DNA of 64,000 bases from Fonsecaea monophora (Eukaryota > Ascomycota > Eurotiomycetes > Chaetothyriales > Herpotrichiellaceae), in assembly GCF_001642475.1 (NCBI RefSeq), contig NW_019173965.1:186001-250000 (forward strand). The letters are read 5' to 3'. The first letter of the stretch is position 1; every line of letters begins with the position of its first letter. The translations under genes and the position numbers were made by a program. The notes beneath the pieces are model-generated. The model worked only from the letters and a program-made list of their open reading frames with translations, ran no database searches and was not told the DNA's origin. Shown piece by piece: positions 21,028 through 33,300 of this stretch.

Positions 21028-23000
21028 TCAATACACAAGGACGCTCAAATCTTCTCTCGTCTCCCCACTACCGCCACCATCTCCATCTCCATTGCCATTG
21101 GCGTTGACTCTCCCGTAGGCTTGTCCCTGTCCGCGTCCATCTCGATCCGCACCTTCGCCCTCTCTGTCATCACCATCCTCATCATGATGATGATCCCCCA
21201 CCTTCCGCCCAACGAACCACCAACAGGGACTGAAGATCCCCTCGCGGCCCGCCTCGGCGGTACTGTCGACGCAGTACGCCAACGTGGTCATCGCGTCCGT
21301 GACGCCCCGGTCCCACAGGCCGACACGCTCGCCGACCCAAATCGTCCAGAAGCACAGGCGCCGCGGCCACGCCGACATCTTCCACGCCGTCCAGTAGTCC
21401 GTCCAGGTGGTGGCGAGGTGCGTCGCGCCCTCAAGCGGCCAGTACCATGGGCGGAAGGTCGTGGGGGGGATCGGGAGGGAATCGGGGAGGGGTGTCGTCG
21501 GTGGTCGGCGCGGGAAGAAGGAGGGAGATACCATCGTCAGGGGAGAGTGAGGATTTGAAGGGTACGAGGACGGAGCTTTGGGGGGTTTGGTCAGAAGATG
21601 GTGGAGGAGGAGGAAAAGGGATGGGAGAGGAAAGGGTGTGGTCCTGTGGGCTGGTGCTCTCGTGTCCTTCAATGTCGATGTCATTGCCCCGATTCTTCCT
21701 GGGCACCCCTCTCTGTGTCTTCGTCTTCGTCTTCATCTTCATCTTCGTCGTCGCGGTGGCGGAAGCAGACGCAGAAGCCTCCACCAGACTCTTCGCATAG
21801 TCAAAATGCGCCGCAAAATCCTCTTCGTGGAGGATCTCGAATCCAGCCCCCTTCATCGCCTCGCGCGCCTCGTCGCTCGTGCGCAGGTTGCTCACGCCGT
21901 TGCCTCTCTCCACCCGGTTCCGCATCCCCACGTGCCTTTGGTCTGTCGGATCGTATTTCGGCGTCATGACCCATTCCGAGAGGCCGAATACGGCGCCGGG
22001 CTTGAGCACGCGCGCGACGCCGCTGTACACCTGCAAGAGGGAGGGGGAGTGGACTGTCGCCTCGATGGCGTAGGCGGCGTCAAAGGACGCGGGGGCGAAG
22101 GGGAGGTCCTGGCTTTGGGTTTTAGTACTGGTTCATACATGTGGGTTCTGTCGTTATCTTTCCCAGCTCCTCCTGGCTTGAAGGGGACTTTGTCGTATAG
22201 GGGGGATAGTCGGATCATGAGGGGGAAAAAATGGGTGGGAAGAGGCAGACTTGAGCGAAAGAGCGGGAACACCCTGAGATGTTCGAGTTCTAGAAAGCTA
22301 GCTCACCAGGAAATCTGCCCTCACAAAGGTACACTTGTCCTGCAAACCCTCCATCCTCGTCAAGTAGACGGCGCGATCGATCTGGGTCTGGTTGATGCAC
22401 ACGCCCACGATCTCGCAGCCCACAAACTTTGCAATCTCGCGCGCGGGCCCGCCGATGCCGCAGCCCACGTCGAGGACTTTCATGTGCGGCTTCAGGCCTA
22501 TGAGCAGGGCGAGGCGGTGCTCGTAAAAGGCCAGCGCCGTGGCGATGGTGCTGTCGCACGGAGGGAACGAGGGCGGGAAGGGGGCGTAGTGGAAATGGGT
22601 GGACCAGCCGCTTTCGTATGCTGCAGAGGCGAAATTGTAGTATCTGTATGAGACAGGGAAAGAGAGGCATTCATTTTGATGGTTAGCATAGGTCCTATAT
22701 TTCTCTCTGTCCCTCCTTCGCTCCCTCCGTATTTCAAGCCCTTCGGGTTGCTTTCGTTGGTGTATTGGTGTAATCTTCAAGGGTATTTAGGGGCAATGAA
22801 CCATTTTGTATCCAGGCCTTCAGACAAAGCACAAATTGTACTCACGATTCAGCAACGTCTGTCGCCGCTTCTCGTCTCTTCCTCCTCTCTTGCTCGGTCA
22901 CAGTGGTCTGGTCGTCATCCTTGCCAAAGTGGGAGGTGAAGGCGTTGACGACACCGACAAAGTTCTCGATCTTCTTAGGGTTACCATATCTGTCCCCCAT
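21028..23000 (-). CDS. Divergent sterol C-24 methyltransferase (ERG6-like) with low-complexity insert and unresolved frame change
   Basis: ATG 23000 opens exon 23000-22846 (MGDRYGNPKKIENFVG...), then 22643-22307 and 22108 onward; the two introns are about 200 nt. SAM-binding motif LDVGCGIGGPAREIA starts at residue 109. ERG6-type motifs follow: YYNFASAAYESGW, ASFDAAYAIEATVH, VLKPGAVFGLSEWVMT. After FDYAKSLVEA the frame runs into Ala/Ser, Lys/Met/Thr and Pro repeats. The recognisable end (PWYWPLEG...FSPCWWFVGRKV) is in another frame, entered somewhere in 21440-21800. Either an intron I cannot place or an indel bridges them. The tail after GRKV is about 55 residues of Gly/Asp/His-rich sequence absent from Erg6. 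Likely an S-adenosylmethionine-dependent sterol or steroid-like methyltransferase; a paralogue rather than the housekeeping Erg6 is my inference from its divergence. Confidence 0.75.
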
Positions 23001-24052
23001 TGTGCTAGGTAGCTGGCTACCAGGTGGTCTTTTCGTCCGTCTTATTGCTAGGCTTTTTCCGGTGTCTCAGAGAGCAAACATTGCCTGCGATGGCTTTCAA
23101 ATCGCGAAAATAGGTACCGGTTGTTCAAGAAGACCCGATGGACCGCACCCGCGCCTGGACTGGAGGAGCGGCCATGAATCATTCTGTTGGGCGGTTGGCA
23201 CATGTACATACATGGTTAATGCTCTCCTTTGCGGGAGTGATCAAACGGTAGGAATGTGTCCATTGTCAGCGAGAACAATACTAAGCAGCGTCATGTGGTG
23301 AGCGACGGTCAAGAGGTCAACACACTGAGAGTCGTTGGTATGTGCGGCAAGGGATGATGTTTGATCACTCACGGAAAGACGCAGTGACATGTCAGTAAAC
23401 CACCATTTTTGTTTGTTCACCCCTTGCACAGTCCTGAATATCGACCTGTCAACATGGCATTACCTCGAAGCTGGACGGTTGTTGGCAGAGTGAAGAGATG
23501 GTTGACAAAGTATTTCAGGCACGTCACTAGCGATATTATTGAGGTGGATTTCCACTTACCACTTCCATTTGATCAACTACGGTGAAGATAAACACCTCGA
23601 AGTTGGTTACATAGCCCGGTAGGTTTACAACACCTCCGTTGGCATCTCAACAACAGACTCGATAGGAATCAAAAACCAGAGCCGAGCAGTATCAGTGTCA
23701 ATGTCATCAAATGCAATTCATCGTATTCTACTAGCAGAGAGATTTTTCTATCACTGCAACAGGCGGAGAGGCTGCCACATTTATCTATCCATTTCGCAGG
23801 GAATAGACATGGATGGGACAACCTTGCCTCCCGGGGATCAAGATTGACAAAGGCCCCATCATCTACCTTCATACCACAACCACTTCTTCCGCTCTACTTC
23901 TTCTTGGTTTGCTGCTTCTTTCCTCGAGCATCTCGTTGCGTGCAGATCTGCTTTTGGAGGGTTGTCATCATACAATGCCTCAGGACCATAAACTCATGTA
24001 TGCAATTCGTAAAGTCATGGCCTTGTCTATTTGCGCCTTCACGTCGAGTGCT
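23001..24052. other. Intergenic interval, methyltransferase promoter / EF-2 3' flank
   Basis: One kilobase without a credible frame. It should contain the methyltransferase promoter and the EF-2 3' untranslated region. Confidence 0.4.
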
Positions 24053-26950
24053 CTACAACTTGTCTGTTTGCACCGTTAGTAACTATCGAACACAGAACAT
24101 GAATCAAAGAGTAACTCACCATAGTAGTTGTCATAGCCCGGAACTTGCTCCTTGAGACCCTTCCTCTTACGCATGTCCGTAACAATCTTGCCAACCATGG
24201 TAGTAGCATCAAGCGGCGAGCCACCAGGAAGGATTTGCCAGTGATCAAAGACGGATTGAGGGAAGGCTTGGCCACCGGTGGCAGCACGCAGATCAGCATT
24301 GAAACCAAACGACTCCAAAACGGGAAGATATGCCTTGACGGTGAAAAGCGGGGTTCCGACACGTTGCTCTTCGGAGAAGACGTGACCTCTTCTGCGGGTA
24401 AGGACACCGTAGATACCACCCATGGCTTGTTCTGGAACCTGGATCTCGACCAAGTAGACGGGTTCGAGGAGACCGGGGTCGGCGAGCAGAGTGGCCGCAT
24501 AGAGCACACGTCGAGCAGTGGGGATAATCTGGCCACCACCACGGTGAATGGCATCAGCGTGGAGGGTCACATCCATGATGTTGAAGCGGATTGAGCGCAT
24601 GGCCTCTTCGGCAATCGGACCTTCGCGAGTCGCCCACTGGAAACCGGACACGAAAGAATCCTTGATTTCGTTGAGGTACTGGACGGCCTTGGTCTGGTCA
24701 ACCAACAAGTTGGCACCAGTGGTGTCGGGACCGAACGCCCAGATCTTACGAGCATCCGTAACATCCCAGCCGTGCTCATCGGCAAGGATACGGGCACGGG
24801 CCTTGAAATCGTCACGAGGCGTGATCTTGCCGTTCTCAATATCCTTCGACACTTCCTCACCAAGAGGCTCGGCGATGACATACAGACGGTTGTGCTTGTT
24901 GGGAGACTTGGACAGGGCAGTCATGCTCGAGGTGCCGCCAACAGTCTCACGGTAAGACACGACTGGGTCGCTGATCTTGAGAGGAACACCGGCGTGGTCT
25001 TCTTCCAAATCCTTCAAGCAAATTTCCAAGTGAAGCTCACCGGCACCGGCAACAATGTGCTCACCGGATTCGGAGATTTGCGTCAACACGCAAGGATCGG
25101 ACTTGGACAATCGCTTGAGACCTTCGACGAGTTTGGGCAAGTCGTTGGCGTTCTTCACTTCGACCGATCGTCGCACGACGGGGGAGACGGAGAACTTCAT
25201 GACCTTCAGGTTGTGGGCGGTTTCGGAAGTGGTGAGAGTACCAGACTTGAGCAAGAACTGATCAATACCAACCAAACCAATGATGTTACCAGCGGGCATG
25301 TCATCAATAGGCTCGACGGTACGACCCATCATCAGGACAGTTCGTTGAATGGACTTGATGAACAGATCTTCCTTCTTGCCAGGAACATAGTTGGGCCCTT
25401 GGATGCGGACCTTCATGCCGGATCGGACAGTACCAGCGAAGACACGACCGAAGGCATAGAAACGACCTTTATCGGAAGTTGGCACCATCTTGGAGACGTA
25501 GAGCATGAGATCGGCATTGGGATCACAGTCGCGGATCGCAATGCAGGATGGGTCATCAGCCGGTCCCTCGTACAGGGTCTCGGCACGATATTTCTGGGCA
25601 GTGACGGGAGAGGGCAGATGGATAACCATCATTTCGAGCAGGGCATCGGCAGCCGGCAAGAACTTCCTCATGGCAGCCTTCAAAAGACCCTTGCCCGGAA
25701 GTTCCTTTTCTTCGCTGGTGATCTTGATCTCGAGCTTGGCGCAGAGCTCAACGAGTTGGTCGACTTTTCCCTTCTGGAATGCATCAAAGATCTTGAAGAT
25801 GGGGTCGAGGATGAATTGGTTGAAAGCACGCTCAAGGGTCTTTCCCTCGTGCTCGGCAGTCTTGGTCCATTTCTTGGTCTTTGGGTTGAAGTAGTTGTCG
25901 CCCCAAAGACGTTCCATCATCTTGGTCTTGTCAACCCCGAATTTCTTGGCGTATCTGACGGCGAATTGCCGCACGGTGAATGCCCAACCGTGAAGCCCGG
26001 AACCGAACGCAACGGTGCCTTTCTCGGGGAAGACTTGGACATCACCCAGGGCCTTGTCGAGGTAGGTGGAGATGATAACGTTGACCGACTCGATTGTACG
26101 AAGGAAAGATTGGTAGAGATCTTCCTTTTGGAGTTGCAACTCGAGCAGAGCTCGGTCGACCTTGTTGATGATGACCACTGGCTTGATACGCTCACCAAGA
26201 GCCTGTCGGAGCACAGTCTCGGTCTGGACACAGACACCTTCGATGGTGTCGACGACCACCAAGGCACCATCGGTAACTCGGAGAGCTGCCGTCACCTCGG
26301 ATGAGAAGTCGACGTGGCCGGGCGAATCAATCAAATTGATCAAGAATTCGTTACCGTCGACTTTCTGAGAAATGAATTAGTCATCGGCAGGGTATCAGCG
26401 ACTCGAGCGCATCTCTCACCTGGGGAATGTCCTTCAAATCTTCCTCGTCCGGAAGATGGGCATAAAGGGAGATGGCAGTCGACTTGATGGTGATACCACG
26501 CTCCTGCTCATCTTTTCTTGTGTCTGTAAACCGGCTGCGGAATTGTCATTATCTTTCCCTTGAGCGCATAGTGGCGCGAAGACCTACGCTTCTCCTGCCT
26601 TTGCTGCAGAAATAATACCAGCTCGCTGAACGAGAGAATCGGTCAAGGTGGATTTGCCGTGATCGACTGCGTATCCGGTCAGCTTCCGTAGTCTCTAGAC
26701 GACAGATGTGCGACATACCGTGAGCAATGACAGACATGTTGCGAATGTTCGCCGGCTTGTCCATCAACTTTTTGGGGTATTAGTCCACATCTCGCATAGC
26801 AGCCAGAATCCAATGAAGTCCAACTGCATAATCAGGTGTTGTCGAGGGAGGGGTAACTTACAGCGCGGATTTCTTCGATCGTAAACTGCCAATGAGTTAG
26901 CCATGACCAGCTGATACAGAGCGAGAACGATGTAGACTTACGTTGACCAT
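24053..26950 (-). CDS. EFT2: Translation elongation factor 2 (eEF2)
   Basis: Seven exons (26950-26942, 26885-26862, 26767-26719, 26666-26588, 26534-26420, 26364-24120, 24063-24053) give 843 aa, one more than the yeast protein. It is the GTPase that translocates tRNA and mRNA on the ribosome. G motifs: AHVDHGKST (G1, split by an intron), ERGITIKST (G2), DSPGHVDF (G3), NKVD (G4). Domain IV ends with the diphthamide loop HRGGGQ, with the modifiable His at residue 699, the same number as in yeast. The last exon supplies only the end of DNYYDKL. The clustering of five tiny introns in the first 550 bases is typical of highly expressed fungal genes. Start [15 protein letters not shown] is the family's usual N-terminus. 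Confidence 0.98.
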
Positions 26951-27889
26951 TTCGACGGTTTTTGATGTTGAACTGCCCTAAAACGGCGGAATAGTGCGCT
27001 CCCTTGAGCTACTGAGAAGAATTGATGCAAGATCGAGAGCTCGCTCGATCTGCCAAAAAACGGAGCGAGAACCTGCGCGGGTATAGACGAAGAAGGATGG
27101 AAATTGCAGCTGGTTGAGCCGCGTGTTTGGTGAGGGAGAACTCGAAGGGAAAAGAGGGTGAGGGAGGGGTTGGACTGAGATGAGAAAATCTTGGTGGTTA
27201 GAAATGCAAGAGTCGAGTGCGGCAATTTGCCAAGCAAGCATTCACGTGGGGCTTGGAGGGTCCCAGCAAGTTCAACAAGTGAGCGAGTGAGGTGACAGGG
27301 TGAGTTCCCGTACCGTGGTACCCCGCCAATGATCGAGGGCGCAGTCACCGTCGGGTCGCTGTCTGCCGTGCAAGCTGTTAACTCCGGCCTTTGGCCACCG
27401 CTTCCTCTGGTACTGTATCTAGCTGCGCCATACGAGAGGTGCTATGACTCTACCTCCTCGGGAGGCAGTAGGATACGACCTGTCCGGGTCCAATATGGCA
27501 CAGGACAAAGGGTCAGTGAGTCATCCGAAGAGTACGCATCTATACCGGCGGACGCACGCAGAATATCATTGGTCCAGTGCTTCCTGATATTGCCCTCGGC
27601 CTTCAGCAGCTGACCAATTCCCAAAACCTTTATGTGCGCTTGCTTTTGATGTATACCTATACTAACTGCCAGACAGGTGGCGCAATTTCGACCTCGAATC
27701 TTGACGAGACCAGCACTGACCATCGACCATCGACTATCGCCTGTCGCAGGATAACCCATGTGCGCTTGAACGCTCTCATTGCCCACATATACCAGAACAA
27801 GCGGTAAGCCTAGTCAAACCCAATACTAACCATTTGAATGAGCTCCAGACCTTAGGCCGTCCTTCCTCCCTAGAATGGTGTTACAAAAT
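26951..27889. other. EF-2 promoter region and 3' flank of DUF300 gene
   Basis: No credible coding frame. Sequence close to the EF-2 start is pyrimidine-rich on the coding strand, as expected for a translation-factor leader. Confidence 0.45.
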
Positions 27890-29889
27890 TCAACTCCGGC
27901 TCCAAACATTATCTTCCTCGATCATGTTGGCATATTGGCCTTCTCCACGCTCTGTCCGAGACTCTTCTTCATCCTTGTGGTCGATAAAGTTGTTCTCGTC
28001 GTCACTCACTGCCCTCTCGGGAGGTGGTGGTCTCGCAGCCACGCTAGCCGGATCCCAGCCTTCTCGTATCTCCTGTCCTTCTGGTGCCTCCTCGTCAATG
28101 CTGTAGGTGCGTACGAAATGTCGTTGGGGTTTTCGATTCCAGGCATCGCTGCCTTCCTTTCGAGCTCTGACTCGCTCCGCCTCTTCCGCCTCTTCGTCCT
28201 CGACAACGAGATCTACGAGCTGGCTGCGGTCAGACTTCCCCGATGCCGAAGGGGAACGCTCTTTGGGGCGTTTCAACTTTGCTTCGATGGCACCTTGCTG
28301 TGAGGAGCTTTCGGAAGGTGACGTGCTCCGATTCTTGCCTTTCCGGATACGGTCCTGGATCTCGCTTTGGCGGCGGCTCTTCCTGTCGCGAGTCGGTTGA
28401 AAGAGGTGACGATTTGTAGAGGTAGTTAGCAAGTTAGGATCACGCCGCAACCAATCTTCACGCCGTGCTTCGTGCGCGGTAATGACGGGATACTGCAGAA
28501 GGAGGACAATTAGAAACATGGACCAGCATTCACGAGAGCATGCGTAACTTACGTTCCAATCGCCGAATTCCAGCGCCCGCGCATTGGTAAATAATCGTTC
28601 GTCTTCCGCATCAATCCCAATCTCGATATCGGGGTCTGCGGCTCGGTATTCGTGAGCTTTGCCTCGAGATTCTGGCGCTGGAGCTCGAGATGACCCGTCC
28701 TTTGGCAATAGTGGTGTTCGACTATTAGGACCCTGCGGCTTTGGGATCCAGTACTTGCCCTTTCCCCCCCTTTCATACCTCATGCCGTCCATCATCCTAG
28801 CAACGCGCGAATGGGACTCCTCGTGAGCGATCACATTGTCCCCAGAGTCAAACGTTCGATAGTCGTAATCCTTTCCTCTGAATGTCTCTTTTGTATCCTG
28901 GATCAGATCCATGGGACCAAAGGCATCTCTTAACGCGTACTTGACGGGCATGCGAGCTGCCGAAATGGTGACGTCGGCATAGTCATGCCAGGAGAAGGCA
29001 TACCAGTGCGCCACAGCGAAGATGGGCATCTCGAAACAGATCAGGGCATCTTGAATGGCTGCAGCAAGGTTGTCCGGAGTGTAACCTGGGACATCATTCG
29101 GGATAGCCCCTAGGAATTGAAGGATAGACAGGAAGAATCCTTGCCAGTAAGAGGCGAAAATGATGAGCTTTATGCACAAGAACTTTGGCATGGGTCGGAA
29201 AGGCTTGAGATCCTCATGCATACACACCCAGAACATGGCCAGGAAATACAAGCTCATGGTCACGCTGACGTTGTACAACAGGCCCGTCCAGAAGTAGCCC
29301 GAGGTCAAGGAGATGTAGCCTTCTTGGTATGTCCCCGTGAGCTTGAGGATGATGGTGGCCACACTGAGGACAGGTTTGAGCCAGGCATATTGCAGAATCC
29401 CTCTTTTGATCAGGAGAAAAGTATGTGGATCCGAGATATCCATCTTGGGGCACCATAGACTTATCGGCCATGGGTGCGAGACAGGCGCTCGCCCATGCAT
29501 CATGATAATGAGGGATCGTTCGCCGCCGAGGAAGTTGACGAGGAGTTGGAGGAAAGTATAGATGGTAAAGGCTTCGTAAATGTCACGAAGAGGGTCGAGG
29601 TAGAAGGCAGCCTTGAGCGACACGATCGAGGCCCACGAGGCAGCAGAGTAAATGGGCACCATGAGCAGGATTCGAATGACATATCGTTGCAATAAGGGTT
29701 TCCTGTAATTCTTGGACTGAAGCCATATCGATCTAGGCAGCAGATTAGCACTGCGGACTTCAACAGCATGGGGAATATAGAGACATACACGCATGAAATT
29801 AGAGTAGCAAGCAGCGACGATACTCCCGCGAGGATAATGATGACTCTGGTGAGCTTGCTGCCCGTTCCACCACTGGCCATTGTTTCCAT
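27890..29889 (-). CDS. Ost-alpha/DUF300 (TMEM184/Hfl1-like) seven-helix membrane protein
   Basis: Exons 29889-29789, 29732-28553 and 28492-27890 give 627 aa. The membrane part (residues ~10-330) has about seven helices, with the family's SIWLQSKNYRKPLLQRYVIRI stretch, FLGGERSLI, and ISDPHTFLLIKRGILQYAWLKP. The long C-terminal half is polar and disordered, rich in Arg/Ser/Glu. Fission yeast Hfl1 of this family sits on the vacuole and binds Atg8 through such a tail; whether this tail does so is unknown. The second intron (28493-28552, 60 nt) has no stop, so retention would add 20 residues, mostly hydrophobic. The start is the ATG at 29889; frames that extend further use only GTG. Confidence 0.87.
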
Positions 29890-30351
29890 GACGGACGGCA
29901 CGCAATGCCCAAGAGGCACCGCGAAAGAAATCCAGTCCCGTTACCGCGATCCCCAAGCCGACCTCATGTCGAGTTTGCCAACGCCTCAGAAATTATCAGA
30001 GGAGCAACTGGTGTCGGGTATTGATGATGTGACGAAGTCGCTGTTATCGCATATAAGGAGTGTAGGCAGGTCATTCATCACAGTCAAGAAAAAGTGCAAG
30101 TGATGCACGCATGTGCCTGTTCGGGATTTCTGCGGGGAAACACATCATCACCGCAACTCAGCATCGCGCATCTGAGTCCACATCCGCAACTTGACACAGG
30201 CTCACCTTCCGCTGCATGCCTTCGAGGTATTTTCCTTTTGGCCGCCGTTTCTTTCTGCTGTACGGCTCTGGAAACGCAACAGACAATGCGACCACCCTCT
30301 AAATACCAGTAACCATGGGCGCGCCGTCGCATGGTTGCAGCTACATGAATC
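29890..30351. promoter_or_regulatory. Divergent promoter, DUF300 protein / CSF1
   Basis: About 460 bp between two divergent start codons. Contains a short upstream open frame described separately; no other clear element. Confidence 0.45.
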
Positions 30352-30368
30352 ATGTCGGATATGGATAA
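30315..30368 (+). promoter_or_regulatory. Upstream ORF overlapping the CSF1 start codon
   Basis: ATG at 30315 sits in a strong context (A at -3, G at +4) and opens a 17-codon frame ending with TAA at 30366-30368, past the CSF1 ATG at 30352. A second in-frame ATG lies at 30345. If the transcript starts upstream, ribosomes initiating here would bypass the main start, so it could lower Csf1 output. Whether it is transcribed is unknown. Confidence 0.35.
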
Positions 30369-33300
30369 CCTAGTCGGGGCTCCCATCTCGAGGAATACCT
30401 CTTTCAATTGGTGAGCAATTCAAATAGTCGCACTTATGCAGGATCAGATTTGATACTGAAACTCTCTAGGACTTGGTTTATCGAACTCTGCACCTGCTCA
30501 TGCTTGACGCTCTTCTTTCTCTTCTACTTCAATCGCCTGTTCGCGACCCTTGTCTCCTACGGGCTGAGAGCCTTCACCTGGCATAAGTACCGAGTCTGGA
30601 TCGATATTCAAGCGCTTCAGCTATCCTTCTTAGCCGGACGGATCTTCTTCAAAGGCATCCGCTATCATGCCGAGAACGAAACTGTCCTGATCCAGAATGG
30701 TTACATCACTTGGAGGTATTGGCAGTCCTCCGCGCGGCAGGTAGATCTCTCGGGGCTGGAAGGAGAAGAGGAGGATTATGTGGTCAAGGAGAAGAAAAAG
30801 TCACCGCTGGACGGGTCTGACGATTCAGAGACTCCCTCTGAAGACCCCGAGAATGGCCGTTTCAGAGTGAAAACGACAGCAGAGGCCCGAATCTCGGCTC
30901 ATATCTCGGGTTTGGAATGGTTTGTCTACAACAGAACTCCCGTATACGACTCCATTGTCCAAGGTGTTTTGAATCACGATCTCAAGGGCTGCAACTCGCA
31001 GAACCATAATACCGGCCAGAAACACGACCACATGCTGGGCAAGCTCCATCTCCGTAGGGACAAGACAAGACCTCATTCGAAAGATACTGCTCATAGTGTC
31101 GCCTCCGCAGACAGCCAACTTGGCGAAAAGGCTGACCGGGACTCACCAACGAGCGATTTTGCTGTCCCTCTCGGTCGCACAGATACCTACGCCAGCGTGG
31201 CCCCGGACATGGAGCGACCTGTCGCAGACATACCATCCTCCTATCCTTGGATTCTTCGTGTCCTGCCGATCGCTCTCGAGTGCTCAAAAGGCGCAATCTC
31301 ACTTGGAAATGAGAACACGCGGGCATTGGTCGTCACTACCTTTGCAGGTGCAAAAGGCCATATCGATGCGAGCGCAGCGGGGCCGTCAGACTTCTTCCGG
31401 CAGGTGTTCGATTTCACCATCGACCACCCCAAAGTTGAAATGAAACCCAATCCAGACTTTCGCAGGACTCAGTATGTTGCGGCGGAGAGGATAATATCAG
31501 CCGCAGAGTCTCTCAACCACCCGCGACGCTGGTGGCAAGTGAATCTCGGTCTTAGACGCAGAATTGGGAAAGCTTTCCGTGGATTCAAACGACTTCTGCC
31601 AGGTCTAGGAAGTTCCAGGAGTTCATTGCGGACGACTGCATCACAAGACGGTAACACCAAGAAATACTATCCCTACGATGAATTTCAGGATGAGAATCGG
31701 TCGTGGCATGGACTTGGTAGGTACCTGGACGAGGACGAGCGCGACGATCACGAAGGCTGGTCTCACGTGGAGTATGCCAGGTATTCACAAATCCTAGACT
31801 CGCCGGCAATCCACTTCAAGTTCTTTTGGGACATGCCGGGGACCGTGACAGAAGAAGATGCAGACTTGGGCCGTCACGCACACTTCGACGACATCAATCT
31901 GTCCAAGCCACCGGCCTACGGGATGGACCTGACTGTCAAAGGTGGCTTCGTTAATTATGGACCTTGGGCCGATCGCCTTCGAATTGAAATCCAGTCCGCG
32001 TTTTTCCCGAATTCCTACCGATCGGTTTCAGCCACTCCGCCGGTCAAAGTTGGCGACGTGCGGCAATACACAGTCATGACGATACGCGTTGATCTTGAAG
32101 ATGAGGTCAGCCTCCGCGTACCGACTAGAGAACGCTCGAAAGATTGGCAGTGGAGAAACCGAGCTCACGCGGTCAGGGAAGCTGCTGCTGTACGGAAGCA
32201 ACGTGAAAAGAGACACTTTCGATTTCGCCGCGCTCCCAAGACAAAACTTGGCCCAGACATTCGCCCATTTGGCTGGTTGACCGTTTCAGCAGGACAAGAT
32301 TCGACAGTGCGTTATGACATGGACATGGTGCCGCGACTAGAAGGGTACAGAAATCACTTGCGACTTGACCTTAAGAACACGAAAGCTACTTCTAGCGTCA
32401 ATCACGCATTGCTCTGGCGTTGTCCATCCCAAAAGGTCTCGTGCGACCTGTCCAACCCTCTAGGGTGGAACGCCCTTCATACCTGGGTTTTTGACGTTGA
32501 GAGCAGCGCCATGGAGATGTTCATCCTGAGAGACCACATGATTCTGCTAACAGATCTCATAAGCGATTTTACGGCAGGCCAGAAGCCAGACTATATGACC
32601 TTTGTCCCTTTTGTCTATCAACTCCACTTGAATTTCCCGGATCTCAAACTCTACCTCAATGCGAACGACTATAACATTATTGATAACCCATGTGACCTCG
32701 AGGAGAATGCATTCTTGGTACTGGGATTTCAAACGCTGGCTGGAAGTGTGGATATCCCGATGCAGCACTTCTCGCCTCGTCAGAGCAGCGTCAAGTTCAT
32801 TGGGGAGGGTCATAATGCCTCCCTGGAACTCATCACCCCAGTGTGGAACACGCTCAATACGCTCGCTGAAGACACGACGATGATGACGCTCAAGGTGCTT
32901 AATCTCGAAGGCTCCTACAACTACTACCCCAATGTGTCTCCCACCTTGACAGATTCTTTATTCATGACCATTACAGGGTATTCGCCGAAGTTCTTTTTGC
33001 ACGGGTATCTGATCCGCTATTTTGTGAACGTCAAGGAGAATTACTTTGGCGAAGATCTGCATTTCAGGACATTGGAGGAGTATCAAGACATGCTCGCTGG
33101 CGATGAACTCCCACGACCCCGGCCAAGTAACAAAAAGGACAACGACCTCGATGTCATCTTGACTATTCGAGCCGAGAACTCTTCGGTACTTTTACCTGCA
33201 AACATTTACTCGCAGCGAGAAAATGTCCGTGTGGATATCCTCCTTGTCGATGCCGACATGCGCTTTACCAACTACTACATGGACTTGCAGGTGGAGTCGA

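Noticed and set aside
24772..26304. 510-codon plus-strand frame opposite EF-2
   Set aside because: Shadow of the biased codons of EF-2; no start context or family match.
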